Shown here piece by piece: positions 1 to 7,773 of a stretch of 64,000 nt of DNA. Each line of letters opens with the position of its first letter. Within the stretch, counting starts at the first letter, position 1. A model generated the notes under the pieces. That model was given only the letters and a program-made list of their open reading frames with translations. It did no database searches and was not told the DNA's origin. The stretch lies in the NCBI GenBank assembly GCA_023386955.1, contig JAEWIS010000053.1:1-64000 (forward strand), written 5' to 3'. Both the position numbers and the translations under genes were made by a program. The stretch comes from Bacillota bacterium. GTDB lineage: Bacteria > Bacillota > Bacilli > Paenibacillales > NBRC-103111.

Positions 1-100
1 GATAAGAGCAGATAAGAGCAGATAAGAGCAGATAAGAGCAGATAAGAGCAGATAAGAGCAGATAAGAGCAGATAAGAGCAGATAAGAGCAGATAAGAGCA
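1..100. repeat. 10-bp tandem repeat (GATAAGAGCA)n
   Basis: Ten perfect head-to-tail copies of GATAAGAGCA fill this stretch and run off the left edge, so the full copy number is unknown. The array decays at GATCAATAG and lies about 95 bp upstream of the LacI-type gene promoter. A unit of about one helical turn could phase protein binding sites, but nothing here shows that; copy number may vary between strains. Confidence 0.95.
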
Positions 101-194
101 GATCAATAGATTTGATAAAAAAGAATAGAAATTGACAAATCCGAGCGAAAATGATGGAACCGAGTACGACTGGTCATTACAAGGAAAAAACCTC

Positions 195-223
195 TTGTTG
201 CTTTTTATAACACGAGTTATAAT
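195..223 (+). promoter_or_regulatory. Promoter of the LacI-type regulator
   Basis: TTGTTG at 195-200, a 17-bp spacer and a perfect TATAAT at 218-223 form a SigA-type promoter. The start would fall near 230, just before the ribosome site AAAGGAG at 231-237. The 18-bp palindrome at 205-222 fills the spacer and covers the -10 box, which suggests autorepression. Confidence 0.65.
205..222. promoter_or_regulatory. LacI-type operator 1 (autoregulatory)
   Basis: TTATAACACGAGTTATAA has perfect 7-bp inverted arms (TTATAAC/GTTATAA) around ACGA. The centre is CG at 213-214, as is usual for LacI-GalR operators. It overlaps the -10 box of the regulator gene and matches 16 of 18 bases in the palindrome upstream of the GH38 gene at 2003-2020. 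Confidence 0.7.
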
Positions 224-248
224 GTGGGTGAAAGGAGCGTGCCGAGCT

Positions 249-1505
249 TTGCGCAAACGGGTAACGGCAAGCGATGTGGCCAGTCGGGCAGGAGTTTCCC
301 GCAGTCTGGTATCGGCTTTTCTTAACAGCACGCCGGGAATCACGGTAAGCGCGGAGAACCGGGCGGCCATTACCAGTGCCATCCGGGAGCTGGGTTATAC
401 GGTGAATGTGCAGGCCCAGAGTATCAAAACGGGCAAAAGCAATTGCATCGCGGTGTACGGGGATGTGTACAACGCCTTGTTTCTCCAGCTGGTGGAGGGG
501 ATTCAGCGGGTCAGCGGACCTGCAGGCTACCATGTGCTTTTGTATGGAGAAGGCAAGAATGTGGAGGGCCGGGAAGGGCTGGCCGCTTTGTACCGGCAGG
601 GGCGGATCGATGGTGTGATTACGCTGGATTTTCCGGACGCTTTAGCCCCTTCGTGGGAAGAAGCGGTGCTGGAGTGGGGCATCCCCTACGTGACCGTGGA
701 GGGCATCCCAAGCTCCCCGGTGATTCTGTCGGTGGAAACGGATTATGCTGCCAGCATCCGCCGGGCTTTGGATTTTATGGAGGCGGAGGGGTGGTCCTCC
801 CCTGTATATCTGAATGTGCTGCCATGCGACAGACCGCAGACAAGGGGAGACCGGCTCCGGCTGGAGGCCTATGAGGGTTGGATGCAAGCAAAAGGCCGGC
901 AGCCCCGGATATGTCCGGTGCAAGATAAGCCTTGGGGCCAACAGCAGACCTGGTGGCGTGAGTGGCTAGCCGCGCAGGAGCTTCCGCTGGGTGTGCTGTC
1001 CAACTGGTCCAGAGGGGCGCTTTCGGTGTACCGGACCGCCTATGAGCAAGGGCTGCGGATTGGCCGCGAGCTGTTCATAATGTCCGCGGACGATACGGAG
1101 CGGGTAAGCCGCCATATGGTCCCGGCTGTCCCTTGTTTGGAGGTGCCTTACGGCGAGATGGGGGAAGCGGCGTTTACGCTGCTGCATCAAGCCATGGCAA
1201 AGGGCGGAGAGGCGAAGGCCGACTCCAGGGTGAAAGTGGAAGACGCAGGGGATATGAGAGAGACTGAGGCAGCAAACTCTGCGGAAGATGCAAGGGATGT
1301 GAGAGCGGCAGAGGCCGCAAGCTCTGCGGAAGATGCAGGAGGGGCAAGAGCAGCAAGCGGTGCTTTGACCCGGCAAGCCTTGCAGGCTAGGGCTGGTCCG
1401 CCTCATCCCGCCTCGAGAGCCGCAAAAACTGCAGAAGGTGCAAATTATCCCTCAGCAGCGATACGCCAAGTTGTGGAGGCAAAGCTGTTTACGGGAAAGG
1501 AGTAA
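249..1505 (+). CDS. LacI-family transcriptional regulator with C-terminal Ala-rich insert
   Basis: DNA-binding regulator of the LacI-GalR family, about 418 aa against the usual 330-345. The N-terminal helix-turn-helix (RVTASDVASRAGVSRS) is followed by the sugar-binding-protein-like domain. I start at TTG 249 because AAAGGAG at 231-237 lies 11 nt before it, family members begin with R-V-T-x-x-D-V-A, and the in-frame ATG at 222 lies inside the -10 box. The extra length is an Ala/Glu/Asp-rich segment of about 85 residues (roughly 319-402), partly built from a 45-nt direct repeat, placed just before the final strand (RQVVEAKLF). Shared operators suggest that it controls itself and the downstream GH38/HAD pair; the effector is unknown. 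Confidence 0.9.
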   Translation: MRKRVTASDVASRAGVSRSLVSAFLNSTPGITVSAENRAAITSAIRELGYTVNVQAQSIKTGKSNCIAVYGDVYNALFLQLVEGIQRVSGPAGYHVLLYGEGKNVEGREGLAALYRQGRIDGVITLDFPDALAPSWEEAVLEWGIPYVTVEGIPSSPVILSVETDYAASIRRALDFMEAEGWSSPVYLNVLPCDRPQTRGDRLRLEAYEGWMQAKGRQPRICPVQDKPWGQQQTWWREWLAAQELPLGVLSNWSRGALSVYRTAYEQGLRIGRELFIMSADDTERVSRHMVPAVPCLEVPYGEMGEAAFTLLHQAMAKGGEAKADSRVKVEDAGDMRETEAANSAEDARDVRAAEAASSAEDAGGARAASGALTRQALQARAGPPHPASRAAKTAEGANYPSAAIRQVVEAKLFTGKE

Positions 1506-1552
1506 ATGCGGTTGTGCCCCCGGTGTGGCGGCTGCAATTCCAGGTGTCGGAG

Positions 1553-1747
1553 AATTCTAACGGAAGCAGAAGCCTTTATTTGGCGGAAAAAGGGTGGTTT
1601 GAAATTCTAACGGAAGTGAGCGCCGTTATTCGGCCGGATAGGCCATCAAATGACTCCATTTGGCCCAAATAAAGGCTGTGGCTTCCGTTAGAAATGGAGA
1701 TTGCCGCTTTTGAGGCAAATAACGGCGCTGGCCGCCGTTAGATTTTT
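1553..1747. repeat. CTAACGGA-type intergenic array (F-F-R-R)
   Basis: Four related modules of about 30 nt. Two read CTAACGGA...CC(T/G)TTATT in forward orientation (from 1557 and 1606). Two read in reverse, AAATAA(A/C)GGC...CCGTTAGA (about 1667-1691 and 1716-1743). Forward and reverse halves can pair into a long composite hairpin. Related arrays occur at 7282-7556, 31918-32107, 52696-52930 and, more divergent, 49689-49880. The rest of the 1506-2061 gap holds a 46-bp duplication and the operator upstream of GH38. Confidence 0.85.
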
Positions 1748-1857
1748 CTGCGTGACCATAAGGCCCTTGTTACGCACAAAAAGAGGGTCGGATCATGCCA
1801 GGTAACGCATTACCCTGACGCCGGCGGGGAGAGAGGTAATAGTTAAGAGCAAAAGTA

Positions 1858-1949
1858 AAGTCCAAAAGCAAACCGATAGAGCGCACTGGTCGATAGGCAG
1901 ATGAAGTCCAAAAGCAAACCGATAGAGCACGCTGGTCGATAAGCAGATG
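1858..1949. repeat. 46-bp tandem duplication
   Basis: Two adjacent copies of a 46-bp unit starting AAGTCCAAAAGCAAACC, at 1858-1903 and 1904-1949, differ at only a few positions. The unit lies in the upstream region of the GH38 gene, about 55 bp before its LacI-type operator. No function is evident. Confidence 0.85.
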
Positions 1950-2002
1950 AAGGAGGAATGGCGCCTCCTATCTCATAAGCTGCGATGGCCAACTATGAGC
2001 AT

Positions 2003-2020
2003 TTATAACACGTGTCATAA
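2003..2020. promoter_or_regulatory. LacI-type operator 2 (upstream of GH38)
   Basis: TTATAACACGTGTCATAA is a near-perfect palindrome with a central CG, 16/18 identical to the operator over the LacI-type promoter at 205-222. It lies 41 bp before the GH38 start codon, so the mannosidase-like gene is very likely in the regulon of the LacI-type protein. I could not place a convincing -35/-10 pair around it. Confidence 0.7.
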
Positions 2021-2061
2021 AACGCTTCCAAAACTACTATTTTACAAAGGAGCTAACAATT

Positions 2062-4860
2062 ATGAAGCCGGATTCTTCCCATATTAAACAAATTAAAGTT
2101 GTTTCCAACACCCACTGGGACCGGGAGTTCCGCCGTTCCTTCGAGCGGACCCGCCGGAATCTGCTGACCATGATGGACGTGACGCTGGACATTCTCGAGC
2201 AGGACCCGGAGTTTGCCTCCTTCACCATGGACGGCCACTCCATTATGCTGGACGATTACGTGGAGATGCGTCCCGAGAAGCGGGAGCTGGTGGAGAAGCT
2301 CATACGCGAGGGGCGGCTTATCGCCGGACCGTATTATACCCTGGCGGAGGAATTCAGCATCGCCCAGGAAGCGTTGGTGCGCAACCTCATGTTCGGACGG
2401 CGGACGGTGGAGAGCTACGGCGGCAAAACGGGTACCGTTGCCTACACCCCCTCCTCCTGGGGCCAAACCGGGCAGCTGCCGCAGATCCTGCTGGATTTTG
2501 GGCTGGACAAAATGATGTTCTACCGGGGCATCTCCCATCATGAAGCGGATGCGGAGTGGATCTGGAGCGCGCCGGACGGCAGCCGGGTGCTGGCCAGCCG
2601 GTTTGCCCTGTATGCCCGCTACAACTGGTACTACCAGGTCCACCGGGCGGTTACCCGGGGAACCGTCTTCGACAAAACCTATAATTGGGGCGAATACGAC
2701 GAGGTACCTTTCCGTCTGTCAGACGGCCTGTCCGGTGAGGATCAGTCCTACGGGCTGCTGTCCCCTGCCGTTCACTATGATAAAAGCCGCCTGAAGCAGG
2801 CTGTTCTGGATATGGTGGAGCGGGAGGGCCGGCATTTCACTACCGAGGTATTCCTGGCCATGAACGGCCATGACATCTCGGTGGCCCATCCGCTGGAATC
2901 CCAGGTGATCCGGGATGCCAAGGAGCTGCTGGGGGACCGGTATGCTATCGAGCACACGGATTTGGAAAAGTTCTGGGAAGAGGCGCAAAAGCATCTTCAG
3001 CTAGACCAATTGTCCGTACTCACCGGAGAACGGCGCTCCTATTTGAAGGAGGGCATGTGGACCTTCCTGTTTCCGGGCACTATCAGCGCCAGAACTTATT
3101 TGAAGCAGCAGGATTTCCACGCTACCAAGGAGCTGGTTGCCTACGCGGAGCCGTTGGCGACTTTGGCCTCGGCCTTCGGTGAAGCTTATCCCGTCCGTTA
3201 TCTGGAGCGGGGCTGGCGCTACCTGCTGTCCAATCATACCCATGACGCCAACGGCGGCTGTGCCCCCGATGCGGTCTGCCAGGATATTGAATACCGTTAC
3301 CGCAAGGCTGCGGACATTGGCGGAATTGTTTCCGAAGATGCTATGGGCTTCATCGCCCGAAACCTGTCGCCGGAGCACCTGGGAACGGATGTCACCCAAC
3401 TGGTGGTATACAATCCGCTGCCTGTTGAGCGCACCGTGGTCACCTCTGTGGACCTGGAGCTTCCCCGTGGTGAAGGAGCCAAGTCCTACAGCTTGTACCA
3501 TGAGCAGGATCCGTCAGTACAGCGGCAGGCAGTGGCTTTCGAAAAATCCAGCGTATTCGTGGACAGCATCTGGGAGGTGCCGACCATTCTCGACTCCCAC
3601 CGGGTGAGGATGCACGTGGAGCTATCCAAGCTTCCGGGCCTGGGGTACCGCGCATACCGGCTGCAGCCAGAGGTGCAGGAGGTGCGGAATATCCGTACGC
3701 TCATAACCGGGCCCGACACCATGGAGAATCAGTTGCTGAAGGTCAAGGTTAACACCAACGGCACCCTGGATATCGTCAACAAGCTCACCGGAAAAGCCTA
3801 CAGCAATCTTGGTTACTTGACGGATCAAGGGGAATGCGGCAACGCGTGGAAGCATGTAGCGCCCCGTTTTGACCGCAAGTACAACAGTCTGGGTGTGGCT
3901 GCGCAGGTGGCGGTAACGGAGAGCGGTGAGCTGTCCAGCACCATTGAGGCTAATTTCAGCTTCCCGGTGCCCGTGGATTATGCCGACGGTAATTCCCGCA
4001 GCACGGTGGTGGTGGAGCTTCCGATGAAGCTGGCCTATACCTTGGAAAAAGGCGCCTCCGCCGTCAAAGTGAAGCTGACGGTGGATAACAGGGCGCGTGA
4101 CCACTGGCTGCGGGTGAACTTCCCCACAGGCCTGGCCACGGATACCTCCTGGGCGGATACCCACTTCGATGTGATTTCCCGGCCTATTCCCATTCCGGAT
4201 TCCACCGGCTGGGTGGAGCAGGCAGGGGGAACCCACCCGCTGCAAACCTTCGTGGAGTTGTCTGACGGACAGGACGGGCTGGCGCTTTTGCCCAAGGGCA
4301 TCTATGAATATGAAGCCTTCGAGGATGACAACCGTACCCTGGCGCTCACCCTGATCCGGGCCTGCCGGATCAAGCTGGCGGTAAGCGAGGAGAAGCTGAC
4401 TGAACTGCCGGACCAGGGGATTCAATGTCCCGGCGTACAAACCTTCGAATATGCGGTGCACATCCATGCGGGAGATTGGCAGCAGGCCGGTTTGCTGAAT
4501 GCGGCAGCCTGCTACGCGGTGCCCGTACGGGCTGCAGTGTCAGGCAGAGGCCAAGGAAGCTTGCCTTCCCAAGCAGGGCTGTTCACCCTGGCAAGCGGCG
4601 CGACCCTGCATGTATCCGCTGTGAAGCAGGCGGAGGACGGCAGCGGACTGGTCATACGGCTGTTCAATCCGTCGGCTGAGACAGAGCAGGCCGTGTTCCG
4701 GTTTGGCGTAGGAGTGACAGAAGCATTCCGCTGCAGAATGGATGAAAGTGTTACGGAGGCGCTTACTCCGGCGGCAGACGGATATTCCTTCGAGGCAGCG
4801 GTGGAGCCGAAGAAAATCGTTACCTTCAAGGTCATTTTGGCAAATGGGAGCGGGGAATAA
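2062..4860 (+). CDS. GH38 alpha-mannosidase-like protein lacking the nucleophile Asp
   Basis: About 932 aa with glycoside hydrolase family 38 architecture: N-terminal catalytic barrel with THWDRE (residues ~12-17), MNGHD and NHTHDANGGC, then the helical middle domain and C-terminal beta domains. GH38 enzymes are retaining, zinc-dependent alpha-mannosidases. Here the block that normally reads P-D-S-F-G-H/M, whose Asp is nucleophile and zinc ligand, reads PSSWGQTGQLPQIL, with Ser131 in place of Asp. The other zinc ligands (H and D of HWD, H of NHTHD) remain. It may be an enzyme of altered mechanism, inactive, or of a subfamily with a different nucleophile. AAAGGAG precedes ATG 2062. No signal peptide, so cytoplasmic; coupled to the HAD gene and probably LacI-controlled. 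Confidence 0.88.
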   Translation: MKPDSSHIKQIKVVSNTHWDREFRRSFERTRRNLLTMMDVTLDILEQDPEFASFTMDGHSIMLDDYVEMRPEKRELVEKLIREGRLIAGPYYTLAEEFSIAQEALVRNLMFGRRTVESYGGKTGTVAYTPSSWGQTGQLPQILLDFGLDKMMFYRGISHHEADAEWIWSAPDGSRVLASRFALYARYNWYYQVHRAVTRGTVFDKTYNWGEYDEVPFRLSDGLSGEDQSYGLLSPAVHYDKSRLKQAVLDMVEREGRHFTTEVFLAMNGHDISVAHPLESQVIRDAKELLGDRYAIEHTDLEKFWEEAQKHLQLDQLSVLTGERRSYLKEGMWTFLFPGTISARTYLKQQDFHATKELVAYAEPLATLASAFGEAYPVRYLERGWRYLLSNHTHDANGGCAPDAVCQDIEYRYRKAADIGGIVSEDAMGFIARNLSPEHLGTDVTQLVVYNPLPVERTVVTSVDLELPRGEGAKSYSLYHEQDPSVQRQAVAFEKSSVFVDSIWEVPTILDSHRVRMHVELSKLPGLGYRAYRLQPEVQEVRNIRTLITGPDTMENQLLKVKVNTNGTLDIVNKLTGKAYSNLGYLTDQGECGNAWKHVAPRFDRKYNSLGVAAQVAVTESGELSSTIEANFSFPVPVDYADGNSRSTVVVELPMKLAYTLEKGASAVKVKLTVDNRARDHWLRVNFPTGLATDTSWADTHFDVISRPIPIPDSTGWVEQAGGTHPLQTFVELSDGQDGLALLPKGIYEYEAFEDDNRTLALTLIRACRIKLAVSEEKLTELPDQGIQCPGVQTFEYAVHIHAGDWQQAGLLNAAACYAVPVRAAVSGRGQGSLPSQAGLFTLASGATLHVSAVKQAEDGSGLVIRLFNPSAETEQAVFRFGVGVTEAFRCRMDESVTEALTPAADGYSFEAAVEPKKIVTFKVILANGSGE

Positions 4861-4862
4861 GC

Positions 4863-5897
4863 ATGGGGACCTTCATGAATGGATCGCCGGCCAACCAACC
4901 CCTGCTCCCGGGTTTTGGGCTGTCCCTGCCGGAGCTTGTGCGGGATGGAAGCATGTCGGAGTGCGAAACCGGCGGGGAAGGAATGTTCCGGAGAGGCGAG
5001 GATGGGGTGCTGCACATTCTGACGCCCCGGGACCGGAAAGCGGATTTTGTGGTGTACCGGGACAAAACCCTCTGTTATGTGAAGTCGGCTATGGGCCATC
5101 CGGCCATGTATCCCCTGCCTGACGCCGGGTTCGAGGGCCCGGCCGAGGCGGTGCTGATGGATCTGGACGGCACCAGCGTACACAGTGAGGCCTTCTGGAT
5201 CTGGATTATTGAGCAGAGCATCGGATTGTTGATGGATAACCCGGGGTTCCGGCTGGAGCCGGAGGATGAGCCGCATGTGTCGGGGCATTCCGTATCGGAG
5301 CATCTGCAATACTGCATCGGCAAATATTGTCCGGGGCGGAGTGTGGAGGAGGCCAGGCGGCATTATTTTGCCGTGACCGAGTACGAAATGAATGAAATCT
5401 TGAAGGGCCGGGGCAAGGAAGGGGCGTTTACGCCCGCCCCGGGTTTAAAGGAGTTCCTCTTGGAGCTGAAAAGCCGTGGCATCCGCATCGGCCTGGTGAC
5501 CTCCGGCCTGTACGAAAAGGCCTGGCCGGAGGTGCTGTCGGCCTTCCGCACCCTCCAGCTGGGTGATCCGCTGGAGCTGTACGATGCCGTCATCACCGCC
5601 GGGCAGGCCATCCGTAAGGGCCAGGCCGGTACGCTGGGCGAGCTGGCGCCCAAGCCTCATCCCTGGCTGTATGCGGAAGCCGCCCGGGTGGGGCTCGGCC
5701 TCGGACCAGAGAGCCGCCGCCGGGTCATCGGCATCGAGGATTCATCAGCCGGCGTGCTGTCCATCCGGCTGGCGGGGTACGCCGCCTTCGGCATCGGCGG
5801 CGGCAACATCGCGGCCAGCGGCGCGCAGCCGCTGGTGAAAAAGCAGTTCGGCAGCCTCCTGGAGATGCTGCCGGCTATTCTCGGCGCGGACGGCTGA
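4863..5897 (+). CDS. HAD-superfamily phosphatase with N-terminal extension
   Basis: About 344 aa. The HAD domain starts near residue 93: motif I DLDGT (100-104), motif II VTSG, motif III Lys in KPHPWLY and motif IV GIEDSSAG, giving the complete Asp-based phosphotransfer set. The order and the cap after motif I resemble beta-phosphoglucomutase-type sugar-phosphate phosphatases. The first ~90 residues are an extension I do not recognise. It begins 2 bp after the GH38 stop, so the two are almost certainly co-translated; dephosphorylation of a sugar phosphate in the same pathway is an inference. It converges on the GH43 gene with a 19-bp gap. Substrate unknown. Confidence 0.85.
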   Translation: MGTFMNGSPANQPLLPGFGLSLPELVRDGSMSECETGGEGMFRRGEDGVLHILTPRDRKADFVVYRDKTLCYVKSAMGHPAMYPLPDAGFEGPAEAVLMDLDGTSVHSEAFWIWIIEQSIGLLMDNPGFRLEPEDEPHVSGHSVSEHLQYCIGKYCPGRSVEEARRHYFAVTEYEMNEILKGRGKEGAFTPAPGLKEFLLELKSRGIRIGLVTSGLYEKAWPEVLSAFRTLQLGDPLELYDAVITAGQAIRKGQAGTLGELAPKPHPWLYAEAARVGLGLGPESRRRVIGIEDSSAGVLSIRLAGYAAFGIGGGNIAASGAQPLVKKQFGSLLEMLPAILGADG

Positions 5898-5916
5898 CCG
5901 CGCCGCCCCCAGCCCC

Positions 5917-6876
5917 CTAGACCCCCGGGCAGGGGCCGTCCTTCACCGGCTGCCCGAACACGGGGAAGCCGTCCTCTCCCCAGCCGAAGGGCTGCAGCCG
6001 GGTGTGGCGGTTGGGGTCCCGCAGGGGATCACCCTGGATCTCCAGGTAGTTGCGGGCATGGTACACGAGAATGTCCCGGCTGCCGTCCTCGGACACGGTG
6101 AAGCTGTTGTGGCCGGGTCCGTATTGGCCGTTTTCCTCACAGGTGGTGAAAACAGGCTCCGGCAGCTTGTGCCAGGAGGCGGCGTCCAGCAGATCGCTGT
6201 TTTCGTCCGCCCACAGGAGGCCCATACAATAGCTGGCATCTGTAGCGCTGGCGGAGTAGGTAATGAAGATGCGGCCGTTGCGCACAAGTACAGCAGGTCC
6301 TTCATTGACCTTGTATTTTACCTGCTCCCATGCGAAATCCGGTGTGGCAATCTCCACTTGCGGACCTGCCAGGGTCCAGGGATTGCTCATAGGCGCAATA
6401 TACAGGCTGGAGTTGACCTGGACCTCAGGATTAGACTGGGCCCAGACCAGATAGCGGTTGCCCTTGTGCTCGAAGGTGGTGGCATCCAGGGCGAAGGAAT
6501 CCCATGCCGTGAGCACCTCTCCCTTTTCGGACCAGGCGCCGGTGGTGGGGTCGTCGGATTCATTTTCCAATACCCAAATCCGGATTCTCCAGATATCCTC
6601 GGCTCGTCCCGCCGCAAAGTAGATATACCACTTGCCGCCGATGCGGTGCAGCTCGGGAGCCCAAATGTGATAGCTCATGGGCCCGCTCTCATGCTTATGC
6701 CAGACAATCACGGGGGGAGCCTCCGCCAGTCCGGCCAAAGTAGAGGCCTTGCGCAGCTCAATGCGGTCATATTCGGGAGCGGACGCGGTGTGGTAATAGG
6801 TGTCGTCCTCCGCCTTCAGAATCCAGGGATCGGCGCGCTGTTCAATCAGCGGATTGGATACAGGTTGGGTGGTCAT
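5917..6876 (-). CDS. Glycoside hydrolase family 43 protein
   Basis: About 319 aa, a single five-bladed propeller with no signal peptide, so probably intracellular. The three GH43 acids are visible: Asp16 in RADPW (general base), Asp131 in LDATTF (pKa modulator) and Glu192 in NEGPA (general acid), in the usual order. GH43 enzymes are inverting arabinofuranosidases, xylosidases or arabinanases; the lack of a C-terminal beta-sandwich and the propeller-only length suit an arabinofuranosidase-type member, but the substrate cannot be read off. A purine-rich AAAGGGGAC precedes ATG 6876. It is convergent with the HAD gene. Confidence 0.9.
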   Translation of the reverse strand: MTTQPVSNPLIEQRADPWILKAEDDTYYHTASAPEYDRIELRKASTLAGLAEAPPVIVWHKHESGPMSYHIWAPELHRIGGKWYIYFAAGRAEDIWRIRIWVLENESDDPTTGAWSEKGEVLTAWDSFALDATTFEHKGNRYLVWAQSNPEVQVNSSLYIAPMSNPWTLAGPQVEIATPDFAWEQVKYKVNEGPAVLVRNGRIFITYSASATDASYCMGLLWADENSDLLDAASWHKLPEPVFTTCEENGQYGPGHNSFTVSEDGSRDILVYHARNYLEIQGDPLRDPNRHTRLQPFGWGEDGFPVFGQPVKDGPCPGV

Positions 6877-7069
6877 GGGGGATTGTCCCCTTTCTTTTTC
6901 GAGGGTTGCGGTACTTCTCGATTTTAATATTGGTCCGTCCCATTAATCAATCCTTTTTGCAATATAGACATTAGTCCATACCCATTCCGTTCCTCCTACA
7001 TAGGATGTGGGGACTTAACCGATTGGGATTGGGGTTAAGCCAACCATCACAAAAGAGGGAGTGTTGAAA

Positions 7070-7189
7070 ATGGGATATGCAGCAGGTGCAGGTTGCGGCG
7101 TAGGAGTAGGCGGAGGATTCACTACCACTGGCGTGATTTTGGTACTGTTTATTCTCCTGGTAATCATAAGCAGGGCTTGGGTATTCTAA
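7070..7189 (+). CDS. YjcZ-type sporulation microprotein
   Basis: A 39-residue protein: a Gly/Ala/Cys-rich start (MGYAAGAGCGVGVGGGF) followed by one hydrophobic helix (VILVLFILLVII) and a short SRAWVF tail. This is the YjcZ pattern of tiny single-span spore-associated membrane proteins in Bacillales. GAGGGAG at 7055-7061 gives good spacing to ATG 7070, and a strong terminator follows at 7204-7238, so this is a stand-alone transcription unit. The exact role of YjcZ proteins is not established. Confidence 0.85.
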   Translation: MGYAAGAGCGVGVGGGFTTTGVILVLFILLVIISRAWVF

Positions 7190-7203
7190 TCTAACTTAAC
7201 TGT

Positions 7204-7238
7204 AAAAACGCAGTCCCTCCGGGGGCTGCGTTTTTTTT
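7204..7238 (+). terminator. Rho-independent terminator after the YjcZ-type gene
   Basis: CGCAG/CTGCG arms extended by CCC/GGG around a short loop, followed by eight T residues. It ends 49 bp downstream of the microprotein stop codon. Confidence 0.9.
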
Positions 7239-7281
7239 CTGGAAAGCAGACCCAACCCCTGTTGCTTTTGCTGCGCTAATG

Positions 7282-7556
7282 GCGCTAACGGAACTCAGAA
7301 GCGCTTAAAGGCGGAATTCCGTGGGTTTTCCAATTTAACGGAACTCAGCGACTGTTAGAAGCCAAATTTATCTCCGATGGATGCCTGCTAGCCCTCTAAG
7401 AGCTTCTGGGTTCCGTTAGGTTCCGGACAAGCGGGGTTTTGGCCTCTAAGAGCTTCTAAGTTCCGTTAGGCTTCGGACGCGGTATCATCCGTCTCGACTG
7501 AGTTCCGTTAGGCTTCGGATACGCCACCATCCGTCCCGACTGAGTCTGTTGGCTTC
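7282..7556. repeat. CTAACGGA-type intergenic array, divergent version
   Basis: Two forward modules (GCTAACGGAACTCAG at 7283 and TTAACGGAACTCAG at about 7333) are followed by reverse modules ending GTTCCGTTAGG (about 7410-7420 and 7460-7470) and further shorter reverse copies (AGTTCCGTTAGGC at about 7500; a degenerate one near 7545). Architecture is F-F-R-R-R-R. It occupies the gap between the YjcZ-type terminator and the ppaC promoter; no gene is seen in it. Confidence 0.75.
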
Positions 7557-7646
7557 AGGCACGCCCCTGTTCCCCTCCAGCTCGACAGCCAATGGTGTGG
7601 TGCGGGCGGATATGTGCTATTTTTTTGGACAAGCTCTGTAAAGGAA

Positions 7647-7675
7647 TTGGAATAAGAAGAATTTGCCGTTATAAT
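7647..7675 (+). promoter_or_regulatory. Promoter of ppaC
   Basis: TTGGAA at 7647-7652, 17-bp spacer and TATAAT at 7670-7675 make a good SigA-type promoter about 100 bp before the ppaC start codon. The roughly 90-nt leader has no recognised riboswitch. Confidence 0.65.
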
Positions 7676-7773
7676 AAAGAAAGCTTCCAGAATGGAGCAT
7701 CCCGGAACACCCGGGCCAGTAGGGCCGGAGGCTGCTTTCGCGGGAAATTTTCGGATAAGAAGAGGTCATGTAC

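Noticed and set aside
1..100. CRISPR array from the 10-bp repeats
   Set aside because: Repeats are 10 bp, head to tail without spacers; no cas genes.
132..248. Upstream start of the LacI-type gene (TTG 132 or ATG 222)
   Set aside because: The codons 132-137 read TTGACA and 222-224 lie inside the -10 box; the ribosome site AAAGGAG fits only TTG 249.
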